From contig QANZ01038630.1 in NCBI GenBank assembly GCA_003254925.1, positions 207,966 to 271,965 of the forward strand: a stretch of DNA of 64,000 bases, read 5' to 3'. Positions 11,911 to 23,143 of this stretch are shown here, one piece after another. The translations under genes and the position numbers were made by a program. The notes beneath the pieces were generated by a model. It was not told where the DNA came from. It saw nothing but the letters and a program-made list of their open reading frames with translations, and ran no database searches. Source of the DNA: Chamaecrista fasciculata. Taxonomy: Eukaryota; Streptophyta; Magnoliopsida; Fabales; Fabaceae. Each line of letters opens with the position of its first letter. Position 1 is the stretch's first letter.

Positions 11911-14900
11911 TCAGAACATAGATGATTGAGGCAGACTCAAAATTTTCAGGAGTTGAACTTCGAAAACCAGAGGCTCTTTTGCATGAGAGAAGAGGCTGCG
12001 TCGAGGACCAAACTGCATTCAACCACATGAAACTTCAAAATCTGAAGAATTTATAATACTGAAAGTTCATATATTTGCATTAATAAGTAAGTGTTAATAT
12101 GTAACCTCTTCAGGTGCTGGCTTCAAGTTCTCATTTACATATCCTAAAGAAGGTGGTACCAATGCTCTTCTCTTTCCTAGCAATGAAACTCATACTAGTT
12201 TATAAGAGCCCATAATAATGACCACGAAAGAAACAATTGCTGCAGAAATATTAGTGACTAGCTACAATTATACGAACAGAACAATATTTGAGTAAGTTAT
12301 CAATTTAATACCTGGATTTTATAGCCACTGCTATTTTAATCCATAAATATTTGCAATGGTTGATTTAATAATCCTTATAGGGATTGAGTTGTAATGTTGT
12401 ATAATAATAGAAAAGCGAAAACCTACTATTTGGTCTCTGAATTTGTACTGAATCAACGAATTAGTCCTTGAATAATTGAAACATGCACCTCAATCCCTAA
12501 AATATCACACTCTTCAATGATTTGGTACCTGAGTGAAACTCAGAGATCAAAAAATACAAATTTAGGGACCAAAAAGTAAAAATTCAAGGACTAAAAAATC
12601 CAAAATTAGTTCAAATTTAGGGACCAAATAGTTTATAATTGCGATATTTTAGGGACAAAATTGTGTATTTCGATTATTTAAGGACTGATTCGTTGACTCG
12701 ATATAAATTCAAGGACCAAATAGTAGGTTTTCTCTATAGAATATTCATGGAGGGACTAACTTGCAACGAGTCATAACTTTTTAGAGACTAAATCAAGCAT
12801 TTTAATAAATCAAGGACTACAGTGATGGTGACTATATAATCTAGTAATCAAAATGTTAGTTTACTCAAAATGTTTTATCTCAAATGAGTCTGAATGAAAG
12901 ATGCTATTCAAACCAGGTTATGGACATGGAAACTTATAAAAATAGAGAGAAAGGAGGAGAAAAAATGGAGTTTATCTAAAAATCACTCTTGTTGGAGAAG
13001 TAATGACAAATTGACAATCATCTGTGAACTTACCACCAACTCTCATGCCAGTCAAAACCTCCTTCAAGCCCTCTATCATCTGTTACAGACACGAAGCAAC
13101 TTGCATTATGGTGATTCCCTAACTAAATGGTCACAAAATTATAACAAACAAACAATCACTAGACCTAATTAAGATGATCAATATAATTAGAAATCCTTGT
13201 GGTACTATGGTCCTACCTTAAAAGACAGAAGGTCATCAAACTATATCTATATGTTTTGAGAAAAACAAAAAAAATTGGCAGAGCTATAAGAGGTTAGCTA
13301 ACAATCAGACTCAGTTTGTAGTCCATGTTTCGATGAATAAATTTTGTTTCATCATTTATGTGATAGTAGCCATTCTTATTCTTTGTTTCCATCCCTCTTT
13401 TTGCTCTTCTATCTACTCCATGCTTTCAAGTTTCATCCTTCCAGGCATCTTGAATAACAAATACATGTTGAAGTTAAATAGTACTGAAAAATTTATTCAT
13501 ACAATGAGATAGCACAGAGATTTTTTAAGGAATATTTCTTTATTTTCTTCTGTTTCACAGACTTCGTACTTTCTAGTTTAGGAATGTATTTTGAAGTCAC
13601 AGCTTAATATGACTAGAAATGATATAAAAAGATTTAAGGAAGGATCTCCAATTCTGATTTCCCAAATTAAGAGCCTTAGATTGTGATGATCGGTTCCAGG
13701 GTCAACAATTAGAGGTATTTGCTGCATCGTCCCTGACATGACAATGACATTTGGTGAACCCATTTGGTTTCTAAAATTGAATTCAATCCCATGAACTTCT
13801 CTTCTACCACTTTCTACTTTCACTTTAAAAACTTCACCTAACTATTCCGATAAAAGGTAAATAATAAGCAGTCCATTTTAAGTACATAGATAGTAGTATT
13901 ATATATATAATAAGCATTTGTTAAATACAAGATAAACTTCATCTGAAATTCATCTCAGCCATGTTACAGAATTCACTGGACAGCACATGATGATTGAAAA
14001 TAAACTCCTGACCTGGTTCTCGTCCAAAGGAAGTATGACAGGTTTACTTTCTCCATTGAACTGATCCACAGTGCTATCATGAATCACAATATGAAACCAA
14101 GCAAACAGTAGGAGAACTGGGTAAGATATACCAGTACGAGGACAAGAAGGGGAAAATATGAAACAAGAAACTAAATTATACTAATTGTATTATGATTCGG
14201 GTCATGAGAATTAATTTAATATTATGTAGATAAGTAGAATATAATCTAGTATAAAGAAAAAAAATCACAGTATGAAGTTACCTGTAAACAAAGTATCCAT
14301 TTGCACGCCTGCATACATAGTTGAATTCAACCAAATCCCCATCTCGTGCCTCTGGTCCTTCCCCTTCAACAATTTCTAATATGAACATTCCATGGAAAGC
14401 TATTTAATTACTTGCAAAATTGGCATTGACAGCCTGATCATATGAATCAGTTAAGAAATTAAATGCATAATGTATTAGTGTTATGATGGTAACCAAATAT
14501 TTGCACTCACAAATAAAGAAGCACAGAATAATCAAATGGTGCTCATTCACAGTATGGGACGCGACAAAAAATCGAAAGAAAGAAAGATAAAGAAGCCTTT
14601 AGATAGAATAGCTGTTCCAAACAGAATGCTAAATCACTAATGGTTTGAACTTCTAATTATATGAGACAAAAAATTGATGCCGTGTTTTAGGTTAGCAGGT
14701 GCATCAAATAGGAATGAGACCACACTTTACAGTGTCAAACATATTTTGATGTGTCCTTGAATATAATATATTAAGGATGTAATGAAATTTAAATGCTATT
14801 TGTTTAGACAACGAATAGAAAGCATTTTAAAAGCACAAGTAAAATGGTAAAGGAGTATACTGCAAATTAATGTATTTGAATTGGTCCAATTGGATATATC

Positions 14901-15311
14901 CAATTCTAGTGCTTCCTAAATTTCATCCTCCAAACACTACTCAAGTTTTGTTAAGTGAACAATTGATACCTTGAATTCTCACTCCACTCGCTAGCTTCAA
15001 AGTCCTAGATGCTTCGGATGAAAAAATATAATCACATATCAAAATACATTAACAGTTTCTAATTTCATGAAATTAAGAAAAGATATTTAAAAAGAGAGAG
15101 CGAGATAGAGAGAGAGAATGCAGGGAAACCTCAGGACTTCAGGTTCCTTCATTTCTGGCATTATTGGTACAGCCAAAACAGGACAAGTATAGCATATCTG
15201 ATTAAATCCCACAAACTGTAGCATTAGCCTTCTTGAAAATCTGCTATCTAAGCTCTTGGGCGCGGCGTATTTGACATTTCCGTTCTCAATGCATCTGTAT
15301 TTATGCAACAT
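11911..15311 (-). CDS. FKBP-type peptidyl-prolyl cis-trans isomerase, probably thylakoid lumen
   Basis: An FKBP-fold prolyl isomerase, most like plant chloroplast FKBP16-1 from memory. Seven exons join in frame: 15130-15311, 14970-15004, 14282-14375, 14013-14073, 13034-13079, 12106-12176 and 11911-12012, giving 196 aa with this start. The N-terminus has a twin arginine (residues 27-28, FSRRLMLQFVGF), a hydrophobic stretch and PVLA (44-47), which fits Tat-type lumen targeting. The FKBP domain follows (about 73-187): GEGPEARDGDLVEFNYVCRR, GYFVYSTVDQFNGES, EGLKEVLTGMRVGGKRRALV, PPSLGY and FEVQLLKIL. The C-terminus runs eight residues (SLPQSSMF) past the usual end. The chosen Met may be internal: an AG acceptor just inside it (after aaatac) would allow an upstream exon carrying more transit peptide, which I could not find. 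Confidence 0.85.
12415..12734. mobile_element. Foldback MITE in FKBP intron
   Basis: The left end GCGAAAACCTACTATTTGGT is mirrored by ACCAAATAGTAGGTTTTCTC at the right end. It is the same family as 15671-16010. Flanking 9-mers (aatagaaaa and tatagaata) match at 7 of 9, so the target duplication is only tentative. It lies in the intron between the fifth and sixth FKBP exons. Confidence 0.65.
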
Positions 15312-15670
15312 TTGAAATAACAGTCAAGAGAAAAGTTTCCCAAGAACATTTTTGCCTTAGAAAAAGGCATCTTGAATTATAGCAATGCAATTACTTTATT
15401 GTTGAAAAAAATAGATAGTTGATCGTACCAAACAAAAGGAAAGAATTCATACATCTATATTTCACACATATGACAACAAAAGCAGTTTATCAATTGTATA
15501 TGAGTGCTACAAACGTACATGACATTGGACAGCTAATAACACTAGCAAAGGGAAAAAGGAGAGTTGGCTCTAGTTTTTGCCAACATTAATCAAATTTGCA
15601 CCAAGATTGGTAAGGAGCTAAGAAGGTCAAACTCCAATGACATTCAAATCATTTTTACTTATTATATAAA
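15312..15670. other. Upstream of FKBP, no clear exon
   Basis: Searched on the minus strand for an extra 5' exon of the FKBP gene. No open stretch with a good donor and a transit-peptide-like composition was recognised. Confidence 0.4.
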
Positions 15671-16010
15671 GAGAAAACTTACTATTTGGTCCCTGAATTT
15701 ACGTTGAGTCAACTAGTTAGTCCTTGAATAATCAAAATATACTACTCAGTCATTGAATTATTGCAATTGTGAACGATTTGGCCCCTAGGTCAAATTCAGG
15801 GACCAAAAAGTACAAATTCAATGACCAAATAGTATACATTTAGTACAAATTCAAGGACTAAAAAGTATAATTTAGTTCAAATTCAGGAACTAAATCGTCA
15901 CTAGGAAATAAAAGTTGATAATTGAAATGTTAAAGGATCGTGTATTTTAATTATTTAGGAATTGATTAGTGACTCAACGTAAATCCTAAGGCCAAAGAAT
16001 AAGTTTTCTC
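15671..16010. mobile_element. Foldback MITE, Mutator-like, 9 bp target duplication
   Basis: Termini GAGAAAACTTACTATTTGG and the inverted AATAAGTTTTCTC. The 9 bp ttatataaa is present directly at 15662-15670 and 16011-16019. The element is 340 bp with 'ggtccctgaattt' type arms and no coding capacity. Confidence 0.85.
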
Positions 16011-16314
16011 TTATATAAAATAAGAAAAGCAAAGGTTATATGATGAATGAAGAGAAAAATCAATTTACTCGGGTAATAATATCAAGCATCAGTATTTTTT
16101 TGAAAAAAAAGGAACAAGACATGACAATTTCAATGGTATTTGCGCTAATATAGTTGCTTCCACTAAAAATTAGAACGAAGAAAATCCCAAATAATCTTTC
16201 AACAAAATAATCGCACAATCGCAGTTGATTTCAATGTATCGATCGATGGCTTGAAAGAATTCTATAAGAAGATAAGCAATTAAGAAAATTAAAACACAGA
16301 TTATAAGAGAAACC

Positions 16315-16464
16315 CTAAAAACATAATACAGTTAACACGAGTGTGTGAATTTTCCGATGCCAAACCTGTGAGATGGTGATATAGAAGCAGAGCAGGAAGA
16401 TGCAAAGGAGCAAAATGATGAAAAACCCATTATTCTCCGTTTTCTGAGCTTGAGGTTGAGACAT
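16315..16464 (-). CDS. Possible small single-pass membrane protein or first exon
   Basis: A 49-codon frame starts MSQPQAQKTENNG and goes on with a very hydrophobic stretch, FFIILLLCIFLLCFYITIS (residues 14-32). A GT donor after the Gln that follows (CAG|gtttgg) would cut it to 33 residues. It lies about 1.15 kb upstream of the FKBP first exon on the same strand, but its phase does not join that exon in frame. It could be a small membrane protein gene, a 5' exon of the FKBP transcript with a different splice, or chance. I do not recognise the family. The low-charge tail after one membrane segment is the only visible feature. Confidence 0.35.
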   Translation of the reverse strand: MSQPQAQKTENNGFFIILLLCIFLLCFYITISQVWHRKIHTLVLTVLCF

Positions 16465-16689
16465 TATCTTGAATTATCTCATCCAGGACTTTCCGATTAT
16501 AAATTTATAATAAGCGCAAATTTATACTCTGCATTTATGAATTCGGACCCACTTTCCCCTTTTGGACAAAACATACTATTGTCGATTCTATGATGCTCCA
16601 AGAACAAAATATTCGTCCTGAAATACTTTTAACTTGAAATTCTGATTCTGTTCGACGACGGAATCACCAGATTCTCGAACTCACCGATA

Positions 16690-17645
16690 CTTTGGGCGAT
16701 TTGGGCGGTTTTAAGTGGTCTTTCAAACCGAATCGCTCGCATCGGTTTGAAAAAAAAATATCAAACCAAATCAAACTAAACCAAACCAATTAAATGGCGG
16801 TTTTAGCGGTTCGGTTTGGGCGGTTTGACCTTTAATTACTATTAATTTTATAATAAATATATATATTAGATCAATCGAAATAGAACCTTGAACAATCAAA
16901 ATTAAAAAAGAAAAAAGAGTTACATGATTATTTGCATGCATATATATATATATAAAAGATTATAGAATGAGTGTGTGTGATTTGTAAAATTAAAAAGCAG
17001 TGTGTGATCTAAATGGAAGCAATTAATCAGAAGGAGAGAGTTATATAATAAAAATATATATAATTTATTATATATGGTTTATGTAATACGTATTCAGTAG
17101 GAAGATATATATATATATATATATATGAAGTGAATAGATGAATGGAGTGAATCACAATGGTGTGGCTCAGAATGGAAAAAGGATGTGCTCCCCAACTGGC
17201 CCAGCGCACCCTTCCCTAATTTGCAAGCCTTATAGCGTATTCATGCATATAAATTACTAGGGGCTTTGCGTGCCCTAACGGGCACGCAAATATGTATATA
17301 AAATAAATAAGGGACTAAATTGTTAACTTAGTAAAGAAAGAGAGACTAAATAGTAAATTTTCTCTTATTTTTAATTTCATAGACTATAGTTTTAAATATG
17401 GACGACCACAAAGGGGTGGAGCCATATAATATAAGATATTATTAATATATATGGATTCATGGTAGTAAAACGTGCGGTTTGGTTCGGTTTGATAGAGGAT
17501 CAAACCGCCACCGAACCGAACCGCCCAAAAATAACAAAAATGAAACCAAACCAAACCATTTGAATGTCGGTTTTGTTGCGGTTTGGTTCGGTTTGGTTCA
17601 GTTTAGTTCGGTTCAATCGGTTTGGTTCGGTTTTGAACACCCCTA
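16690..17645. mobile_element. hAT-type repeat rich in 'cggtttggttcgg' words
   Basis: Inverted blocks of 'ggttcggtttggtt' and 'aaaccgaaccg' flank AT-rich sequence. The right end 'gaacacccctaa' matches the TAGGGGTG terminus of hAT-like elements. The left terminus was not recognised, so the element is probably truncated or older. It contains an (AT)n run at 17105-17126. Confidence 0.5.
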
Positions 17646-17810
17646 ATACGCACAACTGGCGAAATCGACCGATCGACGTTTATTAGAAAAAAAAAAAAGA
17701 AAGAAAAAATGAAAACTTTATGGAAGAATGTGGACTGTGGAGTGGATGAGCAGTAAAATTTCCAGTTAAATTAAAACTAGTTGCATGCCTTAGCAAACAT
17801 TAATCTAAAA

Positions 17811-18163
17811 TTTAGGTAAAAGTAATAATTTCATCCCTAAACTTTACACTAAAGGTTAATTTTGTCTTCAATCTTTTTTTTAGTCAATTTCATCCCAATA
17901 TCTTATATTTTTGTCAATTTTATCATTTGACTAACTTCTTTCAATAAATTACCAACAGACTTGCATCATGTTTTTCAATTTGAGTTAAAATTTGAATTTC
18001 TTTTTTTATTAATTTTACATTATATATCATAGTTACATAGATTCTATTATTAATATTTGGGTAAAGTAAGAGTACAGGATAAAATTGATCAAAATATGAA
18101 ACATTAACGACAAAATTGACGATTGGTATAAAATTTGGAGACAAAATTAATACTTATGCCTTA
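17811..18163. mobile_element. Foldback MITE, 9 bp target duplication
   Basis: The left end 'tttaggtaaaagtaataatt' is mirrored by 'aattaatacttatgcctta' at the right. The 9 bp aatctaaaa flanks it directly (17802-17810 and 18164-18172). The arms contain 'caaattttatacc' type words. 353 bp, no coding capacity. Confidence 0.75.
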
Positions 18164-18449
18164 AATCTAAAAATACATATTATATATTATTTAATAATAT
18201 ATTTTTAAATAATGAAAAAAATATTCACTTTCTATAATTATTTATTATTTTTGTGTTTTCATAGAAATGTGTAATTTTGATTATACTTGAGATTTGGTTT
18301 AATTAAGTGAAAGACGATGAATCTAAAAGTAGACTCAAACCCGATAGCCTCAAGGATATCAGCGAGTTCTATTGGGTCGTTCGGAGCCAAAGAAAATTAA
18401 ATCAATACTCACAGTTACAAAAGTGAATAGTAAATTTAAAAAAATAAGG

Positions 18450-18890
18450 GTCTCTTTGGGGACATTGAATTCTAATCCAATCCAATCCAATCCAATCCAA
18501 ATGGATGAGATGAGATTATTTTTTAATGGATGAGATGAGATGATGTATTGGTGTTTGGGTGATTTTATTGATAATGATGTTAAATAGGGTGTGAAATTAT
18601 ATAAAAGGGGTTGTAATGATTGTGGTTGGTAGAAAAAAGTAGATGGATTTTTGTAATTTGTATATGGGTAGAAATGGTAGAAAATAATGAGATGAGATTG
18701 AAATAATGAGATGAGATGAGATGAGATGAGATGATAGGTGTTTGGTTGTGTTTTGATTGAAATAATATTGAGATGAGATGATATTAGGAAGTGTGATATT
18801 GTATTGGAAATTGTGAGGATGAGAAAATTTTGGATTGAGGGTTAGGGGTCAATCCAAATCCAAGTGGATGAGATGAGATTATGGGCCAAA
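18450..18890. repeat. Repeat with (ATCCA)n and (GATGA)n blocks
   Basis: A 'gggtctctttggggac' start is followed by five 'atcca' units, then several 'gatgagatgaga' blocks, and a closing 'caatccaaatccaagtggatgagatgag'. The inverted ends suggest a PIF/Harbinger-like MITE, but no 3 bp target duplication could be assigned with confidence. Confidence 0.45.
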
Positions 18891-19188
18891 ATGAAAATAA
18901 TATTGGAATTATTTTTAAGAATACAATTTGGTCCATAAATTCGAACTGTTCCAATTAATCAATCTCTAACATGTGTAAATGATAACTCGGACCTTGTAGA
19001 AAACCCCAATCATTAATAATGGGGTCTATTTATGAAATTCAACGACAAAAAAATAACAAACAATAGTTTGATGACCAAATAGCAAATTACAAAACAACAC
19101 TAAATTGTAATAAAATGTGTGGTGAAAGGTTCATTTTGGTCCTAAATGTATGGCCTAATAATATTCATGGACCCAGCATTACTCTTTC

Positions 19189-19290
19189 TAGGGGTGTTCA
19201 TGGACCCAGCCCAACCCGGCGGACCGGTCCGGCCTGATGGTGTTCGGGCTAGCTAGTTTAGGCCCGGCCCGGCCCGGGGTACCCTAATTT
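19189..19290. mobile_element. Truncated hAT-like terminus
   Basis: Starts TAGGGGTGTTCATGGACC and runs into 'ggcccggcccgg'. The terminus matches the hAT-like elements at 24926-26588 and 16690-17645. No partner end is found nearby. Confidence 0.5.
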
Positions 19291-19599
19291 TTTTTTTTAT
19301 ATTTTATACTACTAAATATTTTTTTAATTGTAAGAAATACATTCAAATATTTTTTTAATTGTAAAATATTAGTAATTTGTTTGAATTTATGGAGAAGAAA
19401 GGAAGAGATGAGAGGTTTAAAACATCTCTATCTCACATGTCGCGCATCTTTTTGAATCAACCACATGTAACTCAAGACATAATTAGGATTTAGCCTTGAA
19501 CTGCATCCGAGGTAAGACGGACTTGCTTGAGGAGCTAGACCTCTCCCGATGGTGTGTGCTATATTGGGCTAACGTTTGAATCAACCTAGAAAACTTTAC

Positions 19600-19906
19600 G
19601 AGTAAACTACTAAATTGATCCTTGGATTATTGACTCGCTGCCAGATTGATCCCCGAATTTAGGAAATTGACAAATAGGACCCTAAATTTTTCTAACGAGT
19701 CAAATAGGTCCCCGAATTTTTCTAACATTTGTCAAATAGGTCCTTCTGTGCATGTTATTGGAGGACCTATTTGACTAACGTTAGAAAAATTCGAGGACCT
19801 ATTTGACTCGTTAGAAAAATTCAGGGATCTATTTGTCAATTTCCTAAATTCAAAGACCAATCTGTCAGCGAGCCAATAATCCAGGGACCAATTTGGTAGT
19901 TTACTC
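19600..19906. mobile_element. Foldback MITE, second copy, 10 bp target duplication
   Basis: Same family as 1253-1561, beginning GAGTAAACTAC and ending GTAGTTTACTC. Flanked by a perfect 10 bp duplication, aaaactttac (19590-19599 and 19907-19916). The internal order of the blocks matches copy 1. Confidence 0.9.
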
Positions 19907-20097
19907 AAAACTTTACCAACCCACTCATTAACGAAAAGGGTGTGGATTGAACATATGAAATGACCGGTTGTGAGATGGCGGATTGAGTCCGGTTACAAAA
20001 TTTCAAATATCTCAAATTAGAGTATTCTAAAGGAGTTACTTCTAAAACAAGGAGAAGAGTAGAATGAGATTAATCTCCCCTCATCTTTACTCTCTTC

Positions 20098-20429
20098 CCT
20101 TTCCATTATCTGAACAAGCTCTAAAGATATTGGTGACCAACTCGATCAAAAAATTCGAAAACGACAAAATTTAGGAGGAAAAAAATTTAGAATCCTACCT
20201 TAGTCCAGGTTGAGTAAATTTAGTTTGAATCCGAGACTCAATGTAGCCCTAATATCATTATTTGCCCTTCACATTTTTTGCCTACCCTGGTTCTATGTTA
20301 ACCCAACTCGAATTGGTCGTAAATCACCAAATTGATGATGTTATACATTCTATTTAAAAGACCAATTATTAGAAGGCTTCAAAATCATATATAATACTAT
20401 AGATATTGTATAAAAATATATTTTTTAAA
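20098..20429 (+). repeat. Dispersed duplicate of 23144-23481
   Basis: Both segments share, in order, 'ttatct-aacaagc', 'aggaaaaaaa-tttagaa', 'gttgagtaaattta', 'cccttcacatttttt', 'ggttctatgtt' and 'cttcaaaatcatatataata'. Differences are mainly substitutions and small indels. No domain is recognisable in either copy. Confidence 0.75.
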
Positions 20430-20701
20430 TCAAGGTGTAAATTTGGTCTCATATCTTTTGGTTAAGTTGCAGAATTGATTCATATCTTTGTAAAAAAAAT
20501 TAATCGTTAGTTGATCCTATTACAAAGATATGTGACCACCTTTGCACCTGATTTAAAAAATATGTTTTTAAATCAGATAATGATTTATTGAATCATTATA
20601 AGAAGACATGATTTATTGAATTCGTACTAGTTGTTGGAGAAAACTTTATATTAAAATCTACAAGACTACAACTGAAATCAAGATTAATCATGCCAAATCA
20701 T

Positions 20702-21447
20702 TAAGGATGATCAAAATACTCATACCCAATGGGGACCCTGAAATTTACCCTATAGGTATGGGTAGCACTGTCAAAATGGGCTCAAGCCGGTGAGCCGGAC
20801 CGGCCCGCCCACTAAATGGGCGGGCTTGGGCTAAAATAATTTAGTCTGTTTAAAAACGAGCACATATTTTAAAAAAAGTTCCCATGTAAAAGTGTCAAAG
20901 CCTGAGGGCCGGTCCGGCCCGCCCGCTAAATGGGGGGCTTGGACTAAAAAAATTAGTTCGTTTAAAAACGTGCCGGCCCGTTTAGCCCGTGGCCCGTAGC
21001 GGGGCGGGCCGAGCCAGCCCGTTTAACAGTGCTAGGTATGGGTCTAGATCAGGACTCATCCTTAATGGGTCAGGGTCAAGGTATGGTGGTACCCTACCCA
21101 TATACTCATTAATAATAATAAATATATTTTTATATATAAAAAATATAATACTTTTAATACTTTTTATTGAAACAATATTGATTTTTTTATATATATTGAA
21201 ATATTTTATTAATGCATTTATATTTATGTTTTATTTTTTTATTTTTAGTGGTTATAGATGTAAAAAGTTAGACGAATATGAATTTTATATTAATAAAAAA
21301 AGTTTATTTTAAAATTTTTTCGGATCTGGGTCCCGGGTATGAGGATTAGACTACCCACCGGGTATGAGTATGGAGATTAATTTTGATACCCGCTCACTTA
21401 CGAGTCCGGGTCCAGGTATCATAGCACCCTACCCATGATTATCCCTA
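20702..21447. mobile_element. hAT-type element with 8 bp target duplication
   Basis: Ends are TAAGGATGATCA and TGATTATCCCTA, an inverted pair matching at 10 of 12. The 8 bp caaatcat flanks it directly (20694-20701 and 21448-21455). Inside are 'gggtatgag' and 'acccgggt' blocks and an AT-rich centre. A second element (20763-21034) is inserted near its left end. No transposase reading frame. Confidence 0.75.
20763..21034. mobile_element. hAT-type MITE nested in the previous element
   Basis: Terminal inverted repeat TAGCACTGTCAAAATGGGC at the left and its mirror ending AACAGTGCTA at the right. Perfect 8 bp duplication ggtatggg (20755-20762 and 21035-21042). The interior is rich in 'ccggcccg' and 'aaatgggcgggcttgg'. 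The same terminus appears at 43817. Confidence 0.85.
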
Positions 21448-21949
21448 CAAATCATTAAGAAAGAATAAAATAAATGCAAAAGAGTACTTAAATTTCTCAT
21501 AGTGATTATTTTCAATATTTTTTACTATTCATCTTCTAAATTAATAAAAAATATTTCTTCTAAAAAAATAGTTGTTTCTCTCTTTTTTGATAATAAGTTA
21601 TCATAAAAGAAACCCTTACTCAAAATTTAAGAATTATAGCCCTAGATATATATTTGCATATTTAATATTATGATTTTTGAATTTTATCTATCATAAAATC
21701 AAAAATTATATCTGAATAATCATATATATGCCCATATTTTAACAGAAAATTAAAATATGTATTTTAAGTCAACCTATGTTAACCTTTGAGACTTTTAATT
21801 ATTAAGTTCAACATATATACACGCAAAAGATTTTTTTGTGCCCCTAATGTTTGGGCCAGTTTCAGTTATGCCCCTAACGTTTGTTTTATGTCAGTTATGC
21901 CCCCAATGTGAAATGTTTGTGTCAATTATACCATAACTTCAATTTTTTT

Positions 21950-22200
21950 GGGTCAAAGTCCTATTTTGATCCCTTAAGTTTGCTCAAAGTTCCGTTTTGG
22001 ACCCTCAAGTCTCTGGCGAACTTTCCGGCGAGAAATACGACGACCCCGACAACTACGAAAACTCCTAGTCTAAGGTTTTATGACCTTCAAAGTTCAATGA
22101 CGGCCTCCATTTTGCGAAATAATGACTGGCAAGCCGCCGAAAAATTACACAATCACCGAAAATCATATTTCCGGTCATCAGTTTGATTATTTTGATTTAG
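21950..22200 (+). repeat. Fragment of a larger foldback family
   Basis: Begins 'aaagtcctattttgatccct' and contains 'ctttccggcgagaaatacg', 'ccttcaaagttcaatg' and 'cctccattttgcgaaa'. The same words recur at 53990-54400. It gives an open frame of about 100 codons that I regard as non-genic. Confidence 0.6.
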
Positions 22201-22221
22201 TTTGAAAAAGAAGGTGTTGTA

Positions 22222-22340
22222 ATAAGGCAGCTATACGCTTGCCAAGTCTCTTTGTCCTATTTCTGATTTACAGGACTGGCTTGATAATCCTCCTGATGCT
22301 CTTGTTGCTATTCTTATAGCCAATTCTTCTCATTAATGAA
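22222..22340 (+). pseudogene. LINE RNase H C-terminal tail
   Basis: One frame reads LAKSLCPISDLQDWLDNPPD and then ALVAILIANSSH and a stop. This resembles the end of the RNase H-like domain of plant LINE retrotransposons (an LAK motif, then a short segment with a double proline). It is followed by an 'aaataaataaataaa' tail, as expected for a 5'-truncated non-LTR insertion. No upstream reverse transcriptase is present. Confidence 0.6.
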
Positions 22341-22430
22341 ATTAGTAGCATTTCCATAAAATAAATAAATAAACTACCTTAATATTTTTTTTTGTGAGGA
22401 ACTACCTTAATATTTAACTTCTACGTCCTT

Positions 22431-23137
22431 TGCTTAGATAATATTTTATATCTTAGGGATGTATTAGTTTATGATTGTGATTATTCAAGAATTAATTAAT
22501 ATATTTCTATGATTTAAGGACTAAATTGATAACTTAATATAAATTCAAATATTAAAAAGTAAAATTTCGACTAAAATCTTATTTTGGTCCCTCACGTATT
22601 CTTTTTTTCTCAATTTAGTTTTCCTTAAATATTCTTTTTCAATTTGATCCCTCACAAATATTTGCGTTGTCAAAATTAGTCTCTCCATCCAATTTATAAC
22701 AGAATTGGTGATGTGGCACCGTTAAATGATGATGTGTCAAAGTTAAATGATAATGAAGAGACGTCGTTTAATAATGTCACATCAACAATTCCGTTAAAAA
22801 TTGGATGAAAAGACTAACTAAAATAACGAAAATATTTGTGAGTGACTAAATTGAGAAAGAAAATTTAAGAATCATCAAATTGAGAAAAAAGTAATATATA
22901 AGGGACCAAAATAGAATTTTAGTCATAAAAGAAAATCTATGATCCAACAAATATAAATGAATAAAACCAATGCTGCCACTTGTTATATATAGAAATTAAA
23001 AACAAGATCCTCGAATTTGAGTGAGTGTACCCTACTATTATCGTGGGACCACAATTTGAGATCCTCAATTTTTTTTTTAATTTTCTAGAAACAAAATTGA
23101 AGGATCTAAAAACCCTAAAGTACTTCTCTTAAGCCTT
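22431..23137 (+). promoter_or_regulatory. Orphan copy of the HSP90-A 5' flank
   Basis: In order, this matches 30729-31598 upstream of HSP90 copy A: 'ttagataatattttat', 'ttaaggactaaattgata', 'gaaaatctatgatccaac', 'actattatcgtgggaccac', 'aggatcta-aaaccct' and 'cttaagcct'. Homology stops before the HSP90 start codon and no HSP90 coding sequence follows. A different MITE is inserted in each copy. The heat-shock-like core is degraded here: the third GAA unit reads AAA at 23109-23111. Confidence 0.8.
22569..22924. mobile_element. Foldback MITE inside the orphan HSP90 flank
   Basis: Ends GACTAAAATCTTATTTTGGT and the inverted ACCAAAATAGAATTTTAGTC. It is absent from the matching sequence upstream of HSP90-A, so it went in after the two flanks separated. 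No clear target duplication. Confidence 0.7.
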
Positions 23138-23143
23138 CGTTTT

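Noticed and set aside
13578..13823. Open frame of 81 codons in an FKBP intron
   Set aside because: No recognisable domain; it lies between well-placed FKBP exons and lacks its own gene context.
21881..22186. Open frame of about 100 codons
   Set aside because: Its sequence recurs as repeat DNA at 53990-54400, with no conserved frame.
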